Below the pieces are notes generated by a model. That model saw only the letters and a list, made by a program, of their open reading frames with translations. It was not told where the DNA came from and did not search any database. The position numbers and the translations under genes are program-made. Shown piece by piece: positions 21,741 through 33,945 of a stretch of 64,000 nt of DNA. Source of the stretch: Melampsora larici-populina 98AG31 (taxonomy: Eukaryota > Basidiomycota > Pucciniomycetes > Pucciniales > Melampsoraceae); NCBI RefSeq assembly GCF_000204055.1, contig NW_006768809.1:588613-652612 (forward strand), given 5' to 3'. How positions within the stretch are numbered: position 1 is the first letter of the stretch; every line of letters begins with the position of its first letter.

Positions 21741-24261
21741 TTCATCCGATACAGCTAGCCGTGATGCACTCTATTTTAGTGAGAGACACAAAACTACCTC
21801 GACTTATAGCTACACTCCCTGCCCTCACCGAGCCTCATTCATCAATCCTGAAGGTGCTCACCCCATCGTCGGGTTCGACTTCGACATGCCATGAGGTATG
21901 TATTTTCACCTTCCCTGCCTTGTTTCATTTCTGTGATGACAACCAATATACCTTCGTTCTACCGATTTGCTTTGATCGGCAATACATGCGGAGAAACTAT
22001 TGATCACATGCTAACCCATGTCCTCTGAACCCACTCATCATTTCTGATTCCTATATCGCTTTCAACGCTGCGACTTATGCTGACATCACATGATTCCTTT
22101 CTCCTGTTAGCCTACAATTTCGCAGATTCCCGACCAAGGCGGATGTGCCCACTATTTCTATTTCGCCCTGCTTCGCTCACTGTACCTACTTCTCCTCACG
22201 TTGTCCATAACGCCTACCTCTATCTACCTTGCAACATTTGAGAGTCAATCCATATCGTGCAGCGCCTCCTGATTTCCCCCACATGATTGCCAACCTTCCT
22301 TGTTACGACTCGCGAGGGTTCAAAAGTCGCCCCTAGTGCCAGTGCCCCCAGTGTGCCCGTATACATTGCCAGCGTAGTAGCTTTGATGTCTATTCGTGGT
22401 TGTAATTGGTGAGGGCCCTCCTATCTTTTTCGGCTGTGAGCTCAACGGTGTTGAAATATATGGAAACCATCCGCCATCCAACTCTGCGGGTCTCCCAATT
22501 AGCCTGACACCTATGGTCCCGGACTTGTTCTTCTCTCCTTTTACAGAGTGAGAGGGAGAGGGAGATGTTGCCACAACATGTGCAAAGATTTCAGTGGTAC
22601 TGCCATCTGAGGGAAAAGTAATAGGGAAACAACCAAGTCAACTCCAACAAGAGTGGCTCAGAGCTGTCAAGGAATATTGAGGTTGTTGGTCCCAAAGGAT
22701 TGTTGGGAAACTAGTCCCGGGTTCATTGAGTGTGATATTTTCAAGCAATTTACCCTCCAGCTGCTAGGATCTGCTCGCGGAGATTTCAAAGACAAGATAC
22801 AGCTGTCCTCATAAAGGTTGCTTTTTTGATTTTTTTTGCCATTGTGAGCGGTTGAGTTAGGGTTACACCTGTAATTTGGTCATGTGCTGCTCTCTGGAAA
22901 TCTCAATCAAGCTCTCCACTTTGGACTTTCTACAGCATCAGCTTGTCTTCAATCACCTCAAAAATGAGATTTCTTCCTACTCCGTGGCCCTGCAGCTTGA
23001 TAACAAGGAAAACTCCTTGTGGCAATATACTTCACACCATCAAGCACAAACTCCGGAAAACCTTTTATCACATACAATATGTTTGTGATTTTCATTACCA
23101 TTGTAATCATTAACCAAAAACAAAGCCATTGGATTTGTACCCATGTTCATCACAATTTGAGCAGCTTGTGTGGAGATATATAGGTCAATCATTGAATTGA
23201 AGTTGTTGTTTATTGTCAGATCATCAAGTCAATGGTCAAGGTCAATTGGAAGTTTGTCATTCAATCACCCTCATGCAGTGTAACTTTCCAGGTCACCATG
23301 ATCAGCAACAACAAATAGTTTGGGCTTCCCATTCAGATGCCTGATGTGGCTCAATAATACCAGATCACCTACACATCCTGGTAGATGTTCAAGCTTATCA
23401 TCTTCATCAGCAATGGAACCCATCAAAAGACTATGAATATCAATGGGAACAGATCTAGTTGGTAAGGCAGTGGGAGAAGATTGAGAATTTTTCAGGTTGT
23501 TTACATCCAAGGGGAGAGAAATTAACAGTCCATATTTATGTCACTCTTCTTCCTATTAAGGTTATTCAAGTTCAAACTTTGGCATCTATGAACTGATGAT
23601 ATTGAGACCAATCTTACAACAGCTCAACAATAGATCATTGGAACTTTCTACTTTTCCTTTTTTCCCTCCCCAATATCTAATTTCCACAGCAAGAATTCAT
23701 GTTTTCATGGTGCTTATGGCCATCTTGAAGAGCTCATAGACCATGCATTGATTACATTGGATTCAAATGAAATACTTGCAACCAGGTTGTGTGGCTTAGA
23801 AGAGCCTCAAGAGATCTGAGAAGGCATGCTTAAATGATAACGGCTCATCCTATTCTCATTCATCCCATGATATAATTCCAGTTCAATTTAATAATTTACT
23901 AAGAAGCAATCTATGTGCCAATGCAAAAAGGACACAACATGATTAAGGAGGACATCAAGGGATCCACTTCATTCCTTGTGTGTAAAAGAGATGAGAAGAT
24001 CACACCTTGTACATTGTTCAAAGTGATTGCAAGAGTGCCTCAGAAGAAAATCACCTGTCAGCCTCTACAATAGATCCAAAGATCAAAGTCATTGGTCATT
24101 TTCTGATTTGGGTCTAGAAATTGAAGCAAATTGAAATGACCTCATCTTAAACAAAAGAGTCATTGTAGAGGTTATGGATGAGTTTGAGACAACAATAGCC
24201 AACATAACTAGGACTTGAAAGAGACCTTTAAGCCATGGTCCTATTTGATCCTGTCAAGTAT
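21741..24261. other. Gene-poor stretch with short open frames
   Basis: A frame starting at 21,761 (plus) and a 79-codon minus-strand frame at 23,271-23,510 (with KLFVVADHGDLESYTA at its end) are open but match nothing I recognise. The second has protein-like composition and could be the tail of a damaged gene. No other feature is supported. Confidence 0.35.
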
Positions 24262-24264
24262 ATT

Positions 24265-24995
24265 AGGGGTTGGGCAAAATTTTGACCAACTGGTTTCCAA
24301 ACACAATTGACTTGTAGTTCAAAATTCTAGGAATCCTTTTTGAGATGGCTCAAAAACAATATCAAAGCCACTCATAATCCAACAACATTTCTGTCCCTCT
24401 TTTTGCTTTGCAAAAATACACACCGGTATGAAGTTCTCCTAGATCCCACCAAAGCTTTATCCATTCAAAAGTCTTACAGGGAAGAGCAATTTGTGCCGCT
24501 ACAAGCCACACAAACACCCCCTTTTCACCTTTTACAGGTCCCCTGCCCCTTCTGTGAAAGGTGCAAAAGCTAACCTGGCTCTTGGTGCTGAGCCCAAATC
24601 TGTTTTGTGATTTAGCCCCAACACGAGTGATTTTTCACCTATGATCTTTTGCCAAAAAAAATCCCGGTAAGTTTTTGAGAAGGTCTGTCTTGAAAAATGA
24701 AAAATATCAGCTTCTTTGTTCATATGCTTGGGTAGCATTCAAAATACTGACATGAGTGGGTGTTTTACGCTCTATTGCAAAAACAGATTGATTGCACCAG
24801 TGACCAGACTGAGAAGCAAAGCAGGTCGGAGTGTGCTGAGCAATTGGCAGGGCTGGAGGAGAAACATCGGGCCCCAACACTGACCTCGGGTCTGACAGTT
24901 GAAACCTTCACACAGGTTTTCCGGCCATCTTCCACTGTTTTCTACTCACTTCGCAAAGGCGTAAAACTGGTTGGTCAAAATTTTGCCCAACCCCT
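24265..24995. mobile_element. Non-autonomous TIR element, 731 bp
   Basis: The ends form a perfect 26-bp inverted repeat: AGGGGTTGGGCAAAATTTTG opens the element at 24,265-24,290 and its reverse complement closes it at 24,970-24,995. The similarity continues imperfectly for several more bases. A 3-bp direct repeat ATT lies immediately outside each end (24,262-24,264 and 24,996-24,998), as expected for a target-site duplication. The interior has no transposase-like frame, so this is a MITE-like, non-autonomous DNA transposon. The superfamily cannot be fixed; 3-bp duplications occur in PIF/Harbinger and CACTA-type elements. Confidence 0.78.
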
Positions 24996-25290
24996 ATTGT
25001 CACAAGGAATCTTCTGTAATGAGCCATCTATAAGCATATGCTATTACGGTAATATATACACTTTATATAGTAGCTAGAGCTCTGAAGCTTGTTGTACCTT
25101 TTGATCCTCATGTTGCAATATCTATTACTAATACTACACAACTAGTACTTCTTGCTCCTGTCCCTTTGTTGAGCCATCATGTCTTCCAAATTATTGAGCT
25201 TCATGTCCACAAACTTGAAACAAAGCTCAGCTTGGAGGTGATCAAAAATAAATTGGAAAGTGCAGAGCTCGATTGATATAATGATGAGAG

Positions 25291-25588
25291 CTTTATGAAG
25301 CACAAAGTGTTCTCAGCAACGTATGAGGAACACGAGTGAAGTAAAGAGAAAGTACCTTTATGAAGCACTAAGTGTTCTCAGCAACGTATGAGGAACACAA
25401 GTCAAGTAGAGAGAAAGTACCTGATGGTACAAGAAAACAATAGATAAGAATGGATTACTTAGTAAGAACATCAGTATAATAGACAAACCTTCATGAAGCA
25501 CAAAGTGTTCTCAGCAACATATGAGGAACACAAGTCAAGTAAAGAGAAAGTACCTGATGGTACGAGAAAACAATAGATAAGAATGGAT
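25291..25588. repeat. Three-copy direct repeat
   Basis: Three copies of a unit beginning CTTTATGAAGCACAAAGTGT start at 25,291, 25,356 and 25,489. Copies 1 and 2 are head-to-tail at 65 bp. Copies 2 and 3 share about 100 bp, ending in CAATAGATAAGAATGGAT, and are separated by a short unique spacer. The strong similarity suggests recent duplication. No coding frame follows the period. Confidence 0.85.
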
Positions 25589-25757
25589 GAAGAAAAAGAA
25601 AACATAACTAAAGGAACATTCATTCTTATATGAGTAGAATCTTGTATATCCTTGGTACAAGGAATGGAATGACAAAGGAAGCAAAAAGAGACAACATCAT
25701 AAGATAATTGATTATGATGTCATAGCTAGAAGAGGAAAAACTAAATATCTTTATAAT

Positions 25758-26130
25758 TGAGAGAGAGGGACATGACCAATTTACAGGTGTAACCCTGAAT
25801 CAATTGCTCTCAATGGCAGGAAAAAAAGAAGCAACCTTTATGAGAACAGTTGTAGTAGTACACTGGATCCATAGAATATGTAATGATGTACTCACCATTA
25901 CAATCATATCATGTTGTTTACAAACATATATTCACTTGGAAAGTGTAGAGCTCAACTGAGAGAGACAGATATGACCAATTTGCAGGTGTAACCCAAACCC
26001 AACCACTCTCAATGGCTGAAAAAAAAATCAAAGAAGCAAACTTTATGAGAACAGCTGTACACTTGATCCATAGATTATGTAATGATGTACTCATCATTAC
26101 AAGCATACTGTGTTGATTACAGACATATAT
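25758..26130. repeat. Two-copy direct repeat, period about 199 bp
   Basis: A block at 25,758-25,930 (GACCAATTTACAGGTGTAAC, then CTCTCAATGGC, TTTATGAGAACAG and GTAATGATGTACTCA) recurs in order at 25,957-26,130 with small changes. A linking motif (TTGGAAAGTG-AGAGCTC) also occurs near 25,254 and 25,936, so this and the preceding repeat probably belong to one larger degenerate tandem structure. Confidence 0.8.
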
Positions 26131-28400
26131 CACAATACATAACTTAGACACATAATCTTAAGCAACCATGGGTCAGCAATGCAACACCACACTACAAGTC
26201 ATTTTTACACTGTGTTGCTGACAGAAAAAAAATACCAAGTTACTTCTGCAGCACGTGATGAGTAAAAAAAGTAGTATTTGTATTATTGTGATGTGGCACT
26301 GATCACACAATGTAACACAAGCAACCATTCTGCAACATGTATGAAATTGATTGAACAGGAAAAAACAAAAAATAAAACATAAACCAAGGTTGCAACACAA
26401 ATAAAAGTGCTCCCAAATAAATGACCAGGAAGTAAAATAAGAGTTGAGATTGAGAAAAGAAGAAAACCAAAATGAAGTAGAAAGAATTTCCAAAAATTGA
26501 TTCAAGACAATTGATCAAAAATGAAAGAACACGTGATACAAATACAGTCATGGAATCATATGACTTACTTGTTCAGAGCCACCAACAATCTCAAAAGTCA
26601 AGATCAAATGATACTGAGAGAAGTCAAGATTGAAAAGTATTGAGATGACTTGAGATAAGGATGAAGACTATAGAAAAATAACAAAAAGAAGTGGAATTGG
26701 AAAGCAATCAAGATCAACATTTTGAATGTACAGATATAGCAGCACAATGACGATTGTATGGATGAAAGTGTGGACTGATGGAAGGAGGTATATAAGCGCT
26801 CACTCAATACTCATGATAAGCTCCTTGGCTTTTTCTAGTCTTGATGACTTCCCGCCTCCATGTCCATATCAAGAATCTGGATGGATTTTTGAGCCAGATT
26901 GGGGAGGATGTGGTGTGAATCGGGCAGTGGGTCCAATTCCTGGCAATGTCCGTTGTCCCAAGACTTAAAGCTTGATTATTGGCCAGATTGGGGTAGTGAA
27001 GGGATACATGGACAAACAATCACGACTGTACTGTTGAAAAGGGGAGATACATTGAAGTTGATTGGAAGGTAGGCCACCAAACGCGTCAAGGAAGTTGAGA
27101 GTTGAGGGGTCATTAATAATGATCATGATTGGTTATTATTGTGAATCATCAAACGGTTAGAGACCTGCTGCATCAGGAATCGTTTCAATCGTTCCTTAAA
27201 ATAATATGATTCCACCAAAAAGTGAAGACGGTTGACTCAAGAAGAGAAAGAAGCTCCCAACAATACTAAGTACAAACCAAAAAGACTCATTTTTTGTGAG
27301 TATCCACCGGGTCCAAAGACATCAAAGTGCAAGTTCAAATGATTTAATGGCTCACGATGAATTATACATTTTGCTCTTGAGAGAGATATTACCACCATCA
27401 GGCCATTGTCTGGAGGAGCAGGAGCTCAACAGGCTGAAGTGATCTCAGACTGCAGTCAGAGTCATTCACCATCCCCAACTTACTCATACATAGAGATGAA
27501 ATGTTACATCCATGCGCATGGATCATGCCATGCAAGTATTTTGTGACTGCAAAACCATCATCAGTAAAGACAGCGATAAGCTTGAATGTCTCGGACTTGT
27601 GAGCTCAACCCCATAATGACCTCATCAGTCCCGTGAACCTTCCTTTGTGTGTTACAAACATCCGAGTTTTGCCAATTAAGTAATCTGCCATCTGATTTTC
27701 TTCACACTTATAATATGGCCACTCTGGATGTCACTTTAAAATCCTAGTCTTTTGATTCGACTGCCTTTTGGAGATAGTGTCTCTTTGTCTTTTCCGTAGG
27801 TTGATATCTTCTCTCGGTCTTCTGTCTCAGATGTCTTTGTAATTGATATATTTTGTGTTTTGTTTCTGGATTTGTGTATTCCCATAAAATCGATTTTCTC
27901 ACGAGATTTGAACGAAAGACTTTCATTGGTTTAAAACTAACTATCAAATTCATATTCAAGTAAGATGTACGAAGTAGATTGTAAAGAAGTACAAGTCCAT
28001 TTATTATACAAATCGAACAACGTGTAGTTTTTGTTACAAGAAGTACGAAGAAAGATTAAAAGACGAAAAAGAAGAAAAATTCGAAGTCCAAACGAAAACA
28101 TGGGATTCAGTTTGTATGCGTCTTTCAAGATATGGGATCAAGGAAAATGTGTTTGAATACAACAAAAGAGATACGATCTGAAGCGTGAATGTAGGTTTGG
28201 AAGCTAAAGAAGAATGAAAATGGATCATTTGTGAAATGCGATTAATAAGCAAGTCATCGACAAGCCAAGAAAAATATTTGAAACGTCTTCGATTACAAAG
28301 TTGGTGACGGCTGTATTCTGGAGAAGTGATCAATGTCAGCTCGTAAATCAATCAAGTCTATGTTATAATTAATGAAGCTTACAAGTTCATCAATGCTTCG
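26131..28400. other. AT-rich intergenic region with duplicated flank
   Basis: No gene is supported. The plus strand is purine-rich at 26,430-26,720. Around 27,400-27,640 the sequence resembles the upstream flanks of the two Ser-rich paralogues at 29.8-30.0 and 34.6-34.7 kb (see the separate entry), but no third coding copy is recognisable to its left. Confidence 0.4.
27400..27640. repeat. Extra copy of the paralogues' upstream flank
   Basis: Shared words with 29,835-30,050 include CAGTCAGAGTCAT, TGAAATGTTACATCCA and the surrounding order, and a weaker match lies at 34,625-34,740 (AAGTGATCTCA, GAGTCATT). This places a third copy of the flanking DNA left of the paralogue pair, consistent with an older, partly erased tandem array. 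Confidence 0.55.
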
Positions 28401-29162
28401 CTATGAACAGTACTTCAATTTACTGGACCTGCTAAGAGTAATCCTTGATTTTCTAGGATGTTGCGTCGCAGGAGGGGTGACCGATATGTTCATCAAGGTT
28501 TCTACACATGTCATTGAAGTAGATGCTTGAAGTTGTGGGGGTGCCCCAGTTTCAGTTGAGTTCATTTGAGAGGTTGATTTTGGCGTGCCCACGACAAGCC
28601 TTACAATCAGGGGATTGTGAGGAGGACGAAGGATAGGAATCAATCGTTGTCGTTTCGGCTCAGTCACCAGTGGTTCATTTTCCGTATTGCTTAATTCACG
28701 AGATCGTTTGGTTCTCCGCATTGAGACAGAGCCAATGGAAGTTGAGGAAGAGACCTCCGATGTAGTATGGTATGGCCCCCAAGTGAGACCTCGTGGACTG
28801 TCGGTTCGGACAGGGAAGTTCCATTTCGAATAAAACGCTTTCCATTCTTCCTCGCTAGCATTCTCCCCAATGCTTGAAGTATCCGATCTACTTTGAGAAG
28901 AAGTAGGTGGAGCAAGAGGATCGATAGAACAAGCAAAGCGTTTCTCCAGGTTGGTGTTGGACCCATGTCTATTGAAGCTCATGTCCAATGTGAATTTGGC
29001 GGGATCGGCAGTCATTGATATCGGTTGAATACGATGAGCTTGACGGGATGGTGATAGTGGAGGTGTGGGGACGTCGAAGTAATCGGAATCGAATGATGAT
29101 GACGATAGAGAACTCAAAGATGACAGGCTAGAAAGGTCACTCGAATCCGTGTTTACAGACAT
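28401..29162 (-). CDS. Ser-rich protein, paralogue 1 of tandem pair
   Basis: A single-exon frame of 253 residues starting at the ATG at 29,162; the open frame has only a non-ATG codon upstream. I do not recognise the family. The N-terminus is a Ser/Leu repeat (DLSSLSSLSSLSSSS) followed by an acidic-aromatic patch (FDSDYFDVPTPPLSPSRQAH). A conserved block EEEWKAFYSKWNFPVRTDSP with LTWGPYH sits near residues 110-135, and a basic EPKRQRL could be a nuclear signal. The last residues are RITLSRSSKLKY. There is no signal peptide or membrane segment. The close copy at 33.2 kb differs at only about seven of the first 135 positions, so the N-terminal half is under constraint or the duplication is recent. 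Confidence 0.65.
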   Translation of the reverse strand: MSVNTDSSDLSSLSSLSSLSSSSFDSDYFDVPTPPLSPSRQAHRIQPISMTADPAKFTLDMSFNRHGSNTNLEKRFACSIDPLAPPTSSQSRSDTSSIGENASEEEWKAFYSKWNFPVRTDSPRGLTWGPYHTTSEVSSSTSIGSVSMRRTKRSRELSNTENEPLVTEPKRQRLIPILRPPHNPLIVRLVVGTPKSTSQMNSTETGAPPQLQASTSMTCVETLMNISVTPPATQHPRKSRITLSRSSKLKYCS

Positions 29163-30730
29163 TTTCAATTCAAGGGAGAGGTCCTAGAAATAAGGGATGA
29201 GAAAGTGGGGGGAAAGGGAGAAACACAGTTAACAATAAAGCACAACGATAGGAGTGACTCTTGGAGGGATGTACCTGTGGTATTCTGTAGTAGAATCAGT
29301 GACTGTACAGCAAATGTGAGTAGAGCTGATATGGAAAAGGCAATCAAGGAGAAGTAATCAAGTGGTAGGTGAAAGAGGTTGATGAGGAATGAAGAGTTTA
29401 GAGCGTGGAATTTGTAAGTGGATTGAATGTTGAAGTTGTTGGATATGAGAATGAAGAAAGGGAAAGAATGAGAATGGTTGCAGTTGGTAATAAGGAACTA
29501 ACCCAGTTTACGACGAAATAGTTTGAGTGTTGGAGTTGATTATCAATATGGGTGATTATTTGGAATCAAACTGTCGAAGATTTCTATCAGGAACTATTAC
29601 AATTGTCCCTGATAATAAAGAGCAGAAATTGATGGGGCTTGACTCAAAAGGAGATGTTCAAGAGGATGAAAGATACAAATGGGACAGGCCAAGTTGTTTG
29701 ACATACACCCACATTGATTGGGTTCACATTGAAATCAAAGTCCAAATCGAAATTATCAAGGGCTCATGATGAAGGTTACATCTTGTCTTTGATGAAAATC
29801 TATCATCATTCATTAATGACAATAAAATCAGTTTCATCATCTGGAGGATCACGAGAACAGCTTTAAGTAATCTGGTCAGACTACAGTCAGAGTCATCTAT
29901 CATAAGCAAATGACCCCTCAAGGTAATGAAATGTTACATCCAGCCCGACTTCAATCACATTATCAGGAAATAACTCGATACTCTCGAATGTTTTGCCTCA
30001 GCCGTATGACTCTGACCCCAAATTCTTGTGAACTTCCCAACATGTGTTGAAAAAGGTTGACTTCTCCTAATTAATCGGTATAAAATCCAATTTCTTCACG
30101 ATCGTGCAATGGCCAGTCTGCACATCAACGATATTCAACTTGAATGACTCGATGCACCTTTGCGAAATCCAGTTGGAGAGCTCGCAGCACAAGCTTAAAT
30201 AGATCTCGGTTCTTAACCTCAATCGAGTTCAGTTGCTTAAGATCAATTTCAGTTTCTTAACCTCACGGGTTAAGTAACATACCGTGATAAGAGCTCATAG
30301 ACAAGGCACATATCTAGGAGATAAAAGTCAGCCCGCAAAGAGGGGATGCGAGTTTGCTGTTTGACCTCCCACTATTACGCGTTCGGAAACGAGGCAGATG
30401 TAAAGTGGCATCTTTTGTGCCAAGTGAAAGATTTTTGATGAGGTTAAGTGTTGACTTGTATGCGTCATCTTGGTACTCTTTTACCACCCATGGTTGAACC
30501 ATACAATAGAAATATCAAATAAGTCTGAGTCCAAATGAGTCAAAATCAAGTTTATGAGTCCTAGATCAATGGACATGGCTTGAAACGCTAGAGCCAAATC
30601 CTCTTCAAGGATTTCATAGGCAATGTTGTGTGCACAACTATCATAGATGTGGCATCAAAGTTCCGGTGGAACTTCGGAAAGAGAAGATCATGTTGTGAGA
30701 GCATCTGGGCTCTGTGGATGGAACAGCTGA
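29163..30730. other. Intergenic region, duplicated upstream flank
   Basis: Contains the promoter and leader of paralogue 1. The first ~800 bases correspond to the flank of paralogue 2 at 33.95-34.75 kb, for example ACCTGTGGT and GTTCAAGAGGATG-like words. Nothing else is recognised before the TIR element at 30,731. Confidence 0.5.
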
Positions 30731-31186
30731 CACCGCGGGAATTAACTCGTTCAAAACCCGATTGAGCGAAATTTCGGTGTCCGGGTTCGAAATTTCCTCG
30801 AATCGTGAAACTCGTTCACAACTCGTTAGCATTATGTTCGCCGATTTCCCTTGAGTACGCTACAATACATATACATACACAGCACTCTCAAAACCTTTGA
30901 TTCCAACGGTTTGGCTGTCTCACTTCCCCACTGAACTCCTTTCTTGTGTATCTGGTTGATCAAGGCTTGACAAAGGAAGGTGAAGGCGAGTAATGGTGAA
31001 AGGGGTTGTTATTTTATCATGTGACTGTACATACACGGGGCCAGCAGAGTACACGGTACAGCCCGAGGGAAATTGGCAAACCTAATGCTAACGAGTTGTG
31101 AACGAGTTTCTTGATTTGAGGAAATTTCGAACCCGGACACCGAAATTTCACTCAATCGGGCTTCAAACGAGTTAATTCCCGCGGTG
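30731..31186. mobile_element. TIR element (MITE-like), 456 bp
   Basis: The ends are a long inverted repeat. CACCGCGGGAATTAACTCGT opens the left arm (30,731-30,834) and its reverse complement closes the right arm (31,083-31,186), with about seven mismatches in 104 bases by eye. Weaker pairing continues inward to about 30,855 and 31,063. A TGA direct repeat flanks both ends (30,728-30,730 and 31,187-31,189). The 250-base centre is non-coding. Together these mark a non-autonomous DNA transposon. The arms' high identity suggests a fairly young insertion. It lies between the two Ser-rich paralogues. Confidence 0.85.
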
Positions 31187-33189
31187 TGATCTGGCCGCTG
31201 GCGTACCCAGATTTGAATTAGCTTTGTGCGGGTAGTGTTAAGGCATGGACCCGGCCAGGCCCGGAGTAATGCAGCTCTCTCGGGCTTTTGTTTTTCTGCT
31301 GTGTATGTAGCCCAGCACAGAAAACTCTTCTTCCAACCACATACATGTAGCTTGTTGAGATAGCAGCATATGCAACAAAGTAACATGTACCCACATGAAA
31401 AAACATGACTCAGCAAGCAGGAAATTGGTCTTCTCAGATGCATTATTCCTTGAGTAATTCAACTGAAGACTATTCAGGAATTTTGTTCATGAAATTGAAA
31501 TATTTAGGAGTGAGCTTTGTCCTAACTAACTTTGATGATTGCACATATTTACTTGCTATGAGACAATGAGATGAGAAAATGGCCAAGAAAGTTTTTGGAC
31601 TGAAACCTAACAGTTTTTTGACTTGATCAAGACTAAATACAGACATATTTTTCTTGTTTCCATGCCTTGTACATACTTTTGAGTTTGGTATGTCAATCCT
31701 GTGAAGTCAAAATACTTCTTGGTCCATTAGACTCAATACCCTCTTGCGTTGCTTGATGCTGCACATCTGACTGTAGTGTTCATTTTGAAATCAGCTGAAA
31801 TAACAAGAGCAGCTGAAATGTGATCTTCCAATTGGGAAATTCACCAGTAAACTCACACCTTTTACAGCAAAAGAAGGTGTAGAGGAACAATTATCAAACG
31901 TGCAAAAGATTCAAAACACTGTCCCCTTTACACTAAAAAATGAGTCTTTGTGGAAAGCTCTCTGTTTTGATCAAGTGTTTTCTGACTTTCAATTTTGGAT
32001 CTTTGTCAGACTCAAGGTAATGATTATGAATGGTGGCTTATTTACCTGTGTGATAGCAGATGATTAGTTTCAGATTACCAAATTTGATTTTGCATATTGT
32101 GATTGTGTAATGTTTAAATTGCAAAAGCAATGTTTAAAAGACAAAACAAGTTGATCTTTTAAAGATTTAATTTCCTTAACTTGTATCTAATTCAGTTATA
32201 CTGGGTTGAAAGTGATCATTGAATATTTGATCTCAATGGTTTATGCTGATTTGTATGGAGTTGTGAAGGGTAATCATAGGATATCTACATCTGTAAAGCC
32301 ATGTTCAGATATGATATGTATAACCCAAATCCCATGATACAGTTTCCATTCTTCAGAGTTCACTCCTTCGACTCCGAGTTCGTACACTTTGTCCTACTCT
32401 CACTTCATTCGATTTCGCCTTCTGTTCATGCCTATTCTCACCTACGTCTTCATATCTTCATATTGTATATTTTCAAGTGATCTTCTAAATGGACTTGTTA
32501 AACCGTAACCCGCTGTGATATAATCTTCACGTTCTACAAATTCATTTGCAAAGTCTTACTTTGTTCAACAACAATTTGGAGAGGAGATAATACAAATCCT
32601 ACTGCATTTATTTTGACGATCTGAAAACTTTATATGAAGTGTGATTGATTTTCTCAACAGATTTGAAGCAAAACTCTTATGGGCTGAGACTCGAGAGTCG
32701 ACTGTCAAGTTTGTGTATACGTAGAATGTACCAGGTAGATCATGAAAAAGTACAGGAACCTATATTACACAGGTAGAAAATTGCTGAGGTTTTGCTACAA
32801 GAAGTACAAAGAAAGATCGAAGGAGAAAATAAATCTTTGAAAAGGGCAGGGCATTTGATTGTCATTAAGATCCAAGAAAGTGACATGATATTAAAGTGGT
32901 AAGTATTTTTCGAAAATATTTAATCAAGGGGGATGCGTTAAGATCAAACAAAAAGATGTGAGTAGAAGTGTGGATTAAATTCAAACACAAGAAAAACGAA
33001 GATGAATTATTTTTCTGGTTGTATTAATTAGATAGGAGAGTCAAGTATCAACAAAAGCAGTATTTGAATTGTGTTCGTTAAGCAGAATTATCACGGTAAC
33101 TGAGGTTTAAAAGGGATCATTATCAGCTAATGAATCAAGCATTGGATGACGGCAAGATTTATGTGGCTCACGAGATCATCGATTGTACT
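31187..33189. other. Intergenic region
   Basis: No gene is supported. Overlapping minus-strand frames at 31,009-31,462 run into the TIR element and look like chance. From about 32,700 the sequence begins to resemble the downstream flank of paralogue 1 near 27,950 (AAGAAGTAC-AAGAAAGAT words). Confidence 0.4.
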
Positions 33190-33945
33190 CTATACGCCGT
33201 ACTTCAATTTGCTCGACCTGCTGAGTGTGATCCTTGGTCTTACAGAAGGTTTGGATGTAGGGAGAGAAACCAACACTTCCGTCAAGGTTTCTACAAAGGT
33301 CATTGATGTTGGTGTTTGACGGAGTGCCACAGTTTCTGTTGAGTTCATTTGAGAGGTTGATTTCGATGTGCCCATGACAAGCCTTACAATCAAGGGATTG
33401 CGAGGAAGACGAAGTATAGGAACCAATCGTTGTCGCTTCGGCTCAGTCACCATTGATTTGTTTTCCGCATTACTCGAGGTGCGTAATCGTTTGATTCCAC
33501 TCGATGGGAGAGAGGCAGTAGAAGTTGATGGAGTCATATCCGGCGTGGTATGGTAAGGTCCCCAAGTGAGACCTCGTGGACTGTCGGTTCGGACAGGGAA
33601 GTTCCATTTCGAATACAACGCTTTCCATTCTTCCTCGCCAGCATTCTCCCCAATGCTTGAAGTATCCGATCTGCTTTGAGAAGAAGTAGGCGGAGCAAGA
33701 GGATCGATAGAACAAGCAAAGCGTTTCTCCAGGTTGGTGTTGGACCCATGTCTATTGAAGCTCATGTCCAATGTGAATTTGACGGGATCGGCAGTCATTG
33801 ATATCGGTGGAATACGATGAGCTTGACGGGATGGTGATAGTGGAGGTGTGGGGACGTCGAAGTAATCGGAGTCGATTGATGACGAGGATAGAGAACTCAA
33901 AGATGACACGCTAGAAAGGTCACTCGAATCCGTGTTTACAAACAT
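33190..33945 (-). CDS. Ser-rich protein, paralogue 2 of tandem pair
   Basis: A single-exon frame of 251 residues from the ATG at 33,945. It is a near copy of the protein at 28.4-29.2 kb: the Ser/Leu run, YFDVPTPPLSPSRQAHR, the central EEEWKALYSKWNFPVRTDSP, the basic EPKRQRL and the RITLSRSSKLKY ending are all kept. The region between residues about 135 and 165 and the last 50 before the terminus have diverged much more, with short length changes. Both copies are open with the same start and similar ends, so both are probably functional. The function is unknown. A nuclear or regulatory role is only suggested by the basic patch and acidic, disordered composition. Confidence 0.65.
   Translation of the reverse strand: MFVNTDSSDLSSVSSLSSLSSSSIDSDYFDVPTPPLSPSRQAHRIPPISMTADPVKFTLDMSFNRHGSNTNLEKRFACSIDPLAPPTSSQSRSDTSSIGENAGEEEWKALYSKWNFPVRTDSPRGLTWGPYHTTPDMTPSTSTASLPSSGIKRLRTSSNAENKSMVTEPKRQRLVPILRLPRNPLIVRLVMGTSKSTSQMNSTETVALRQTPTSMTFVETLTEVLVSLPTSKPSVRPRITLSRSSKLKYGV

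Noticed and set aside
28403..29168. Start two codons further upstream for both Ser-rich paralogues
   Set aside because: The upstream codon is TTG in both copies; the first ATG is at 29,162 and 33,945.
31009..31462. 144-codon minus-strand frame beside the TIR element
   Set aside because: Its 3' half lies inside the element's right arm and other frames overlap it; no family resemblance.
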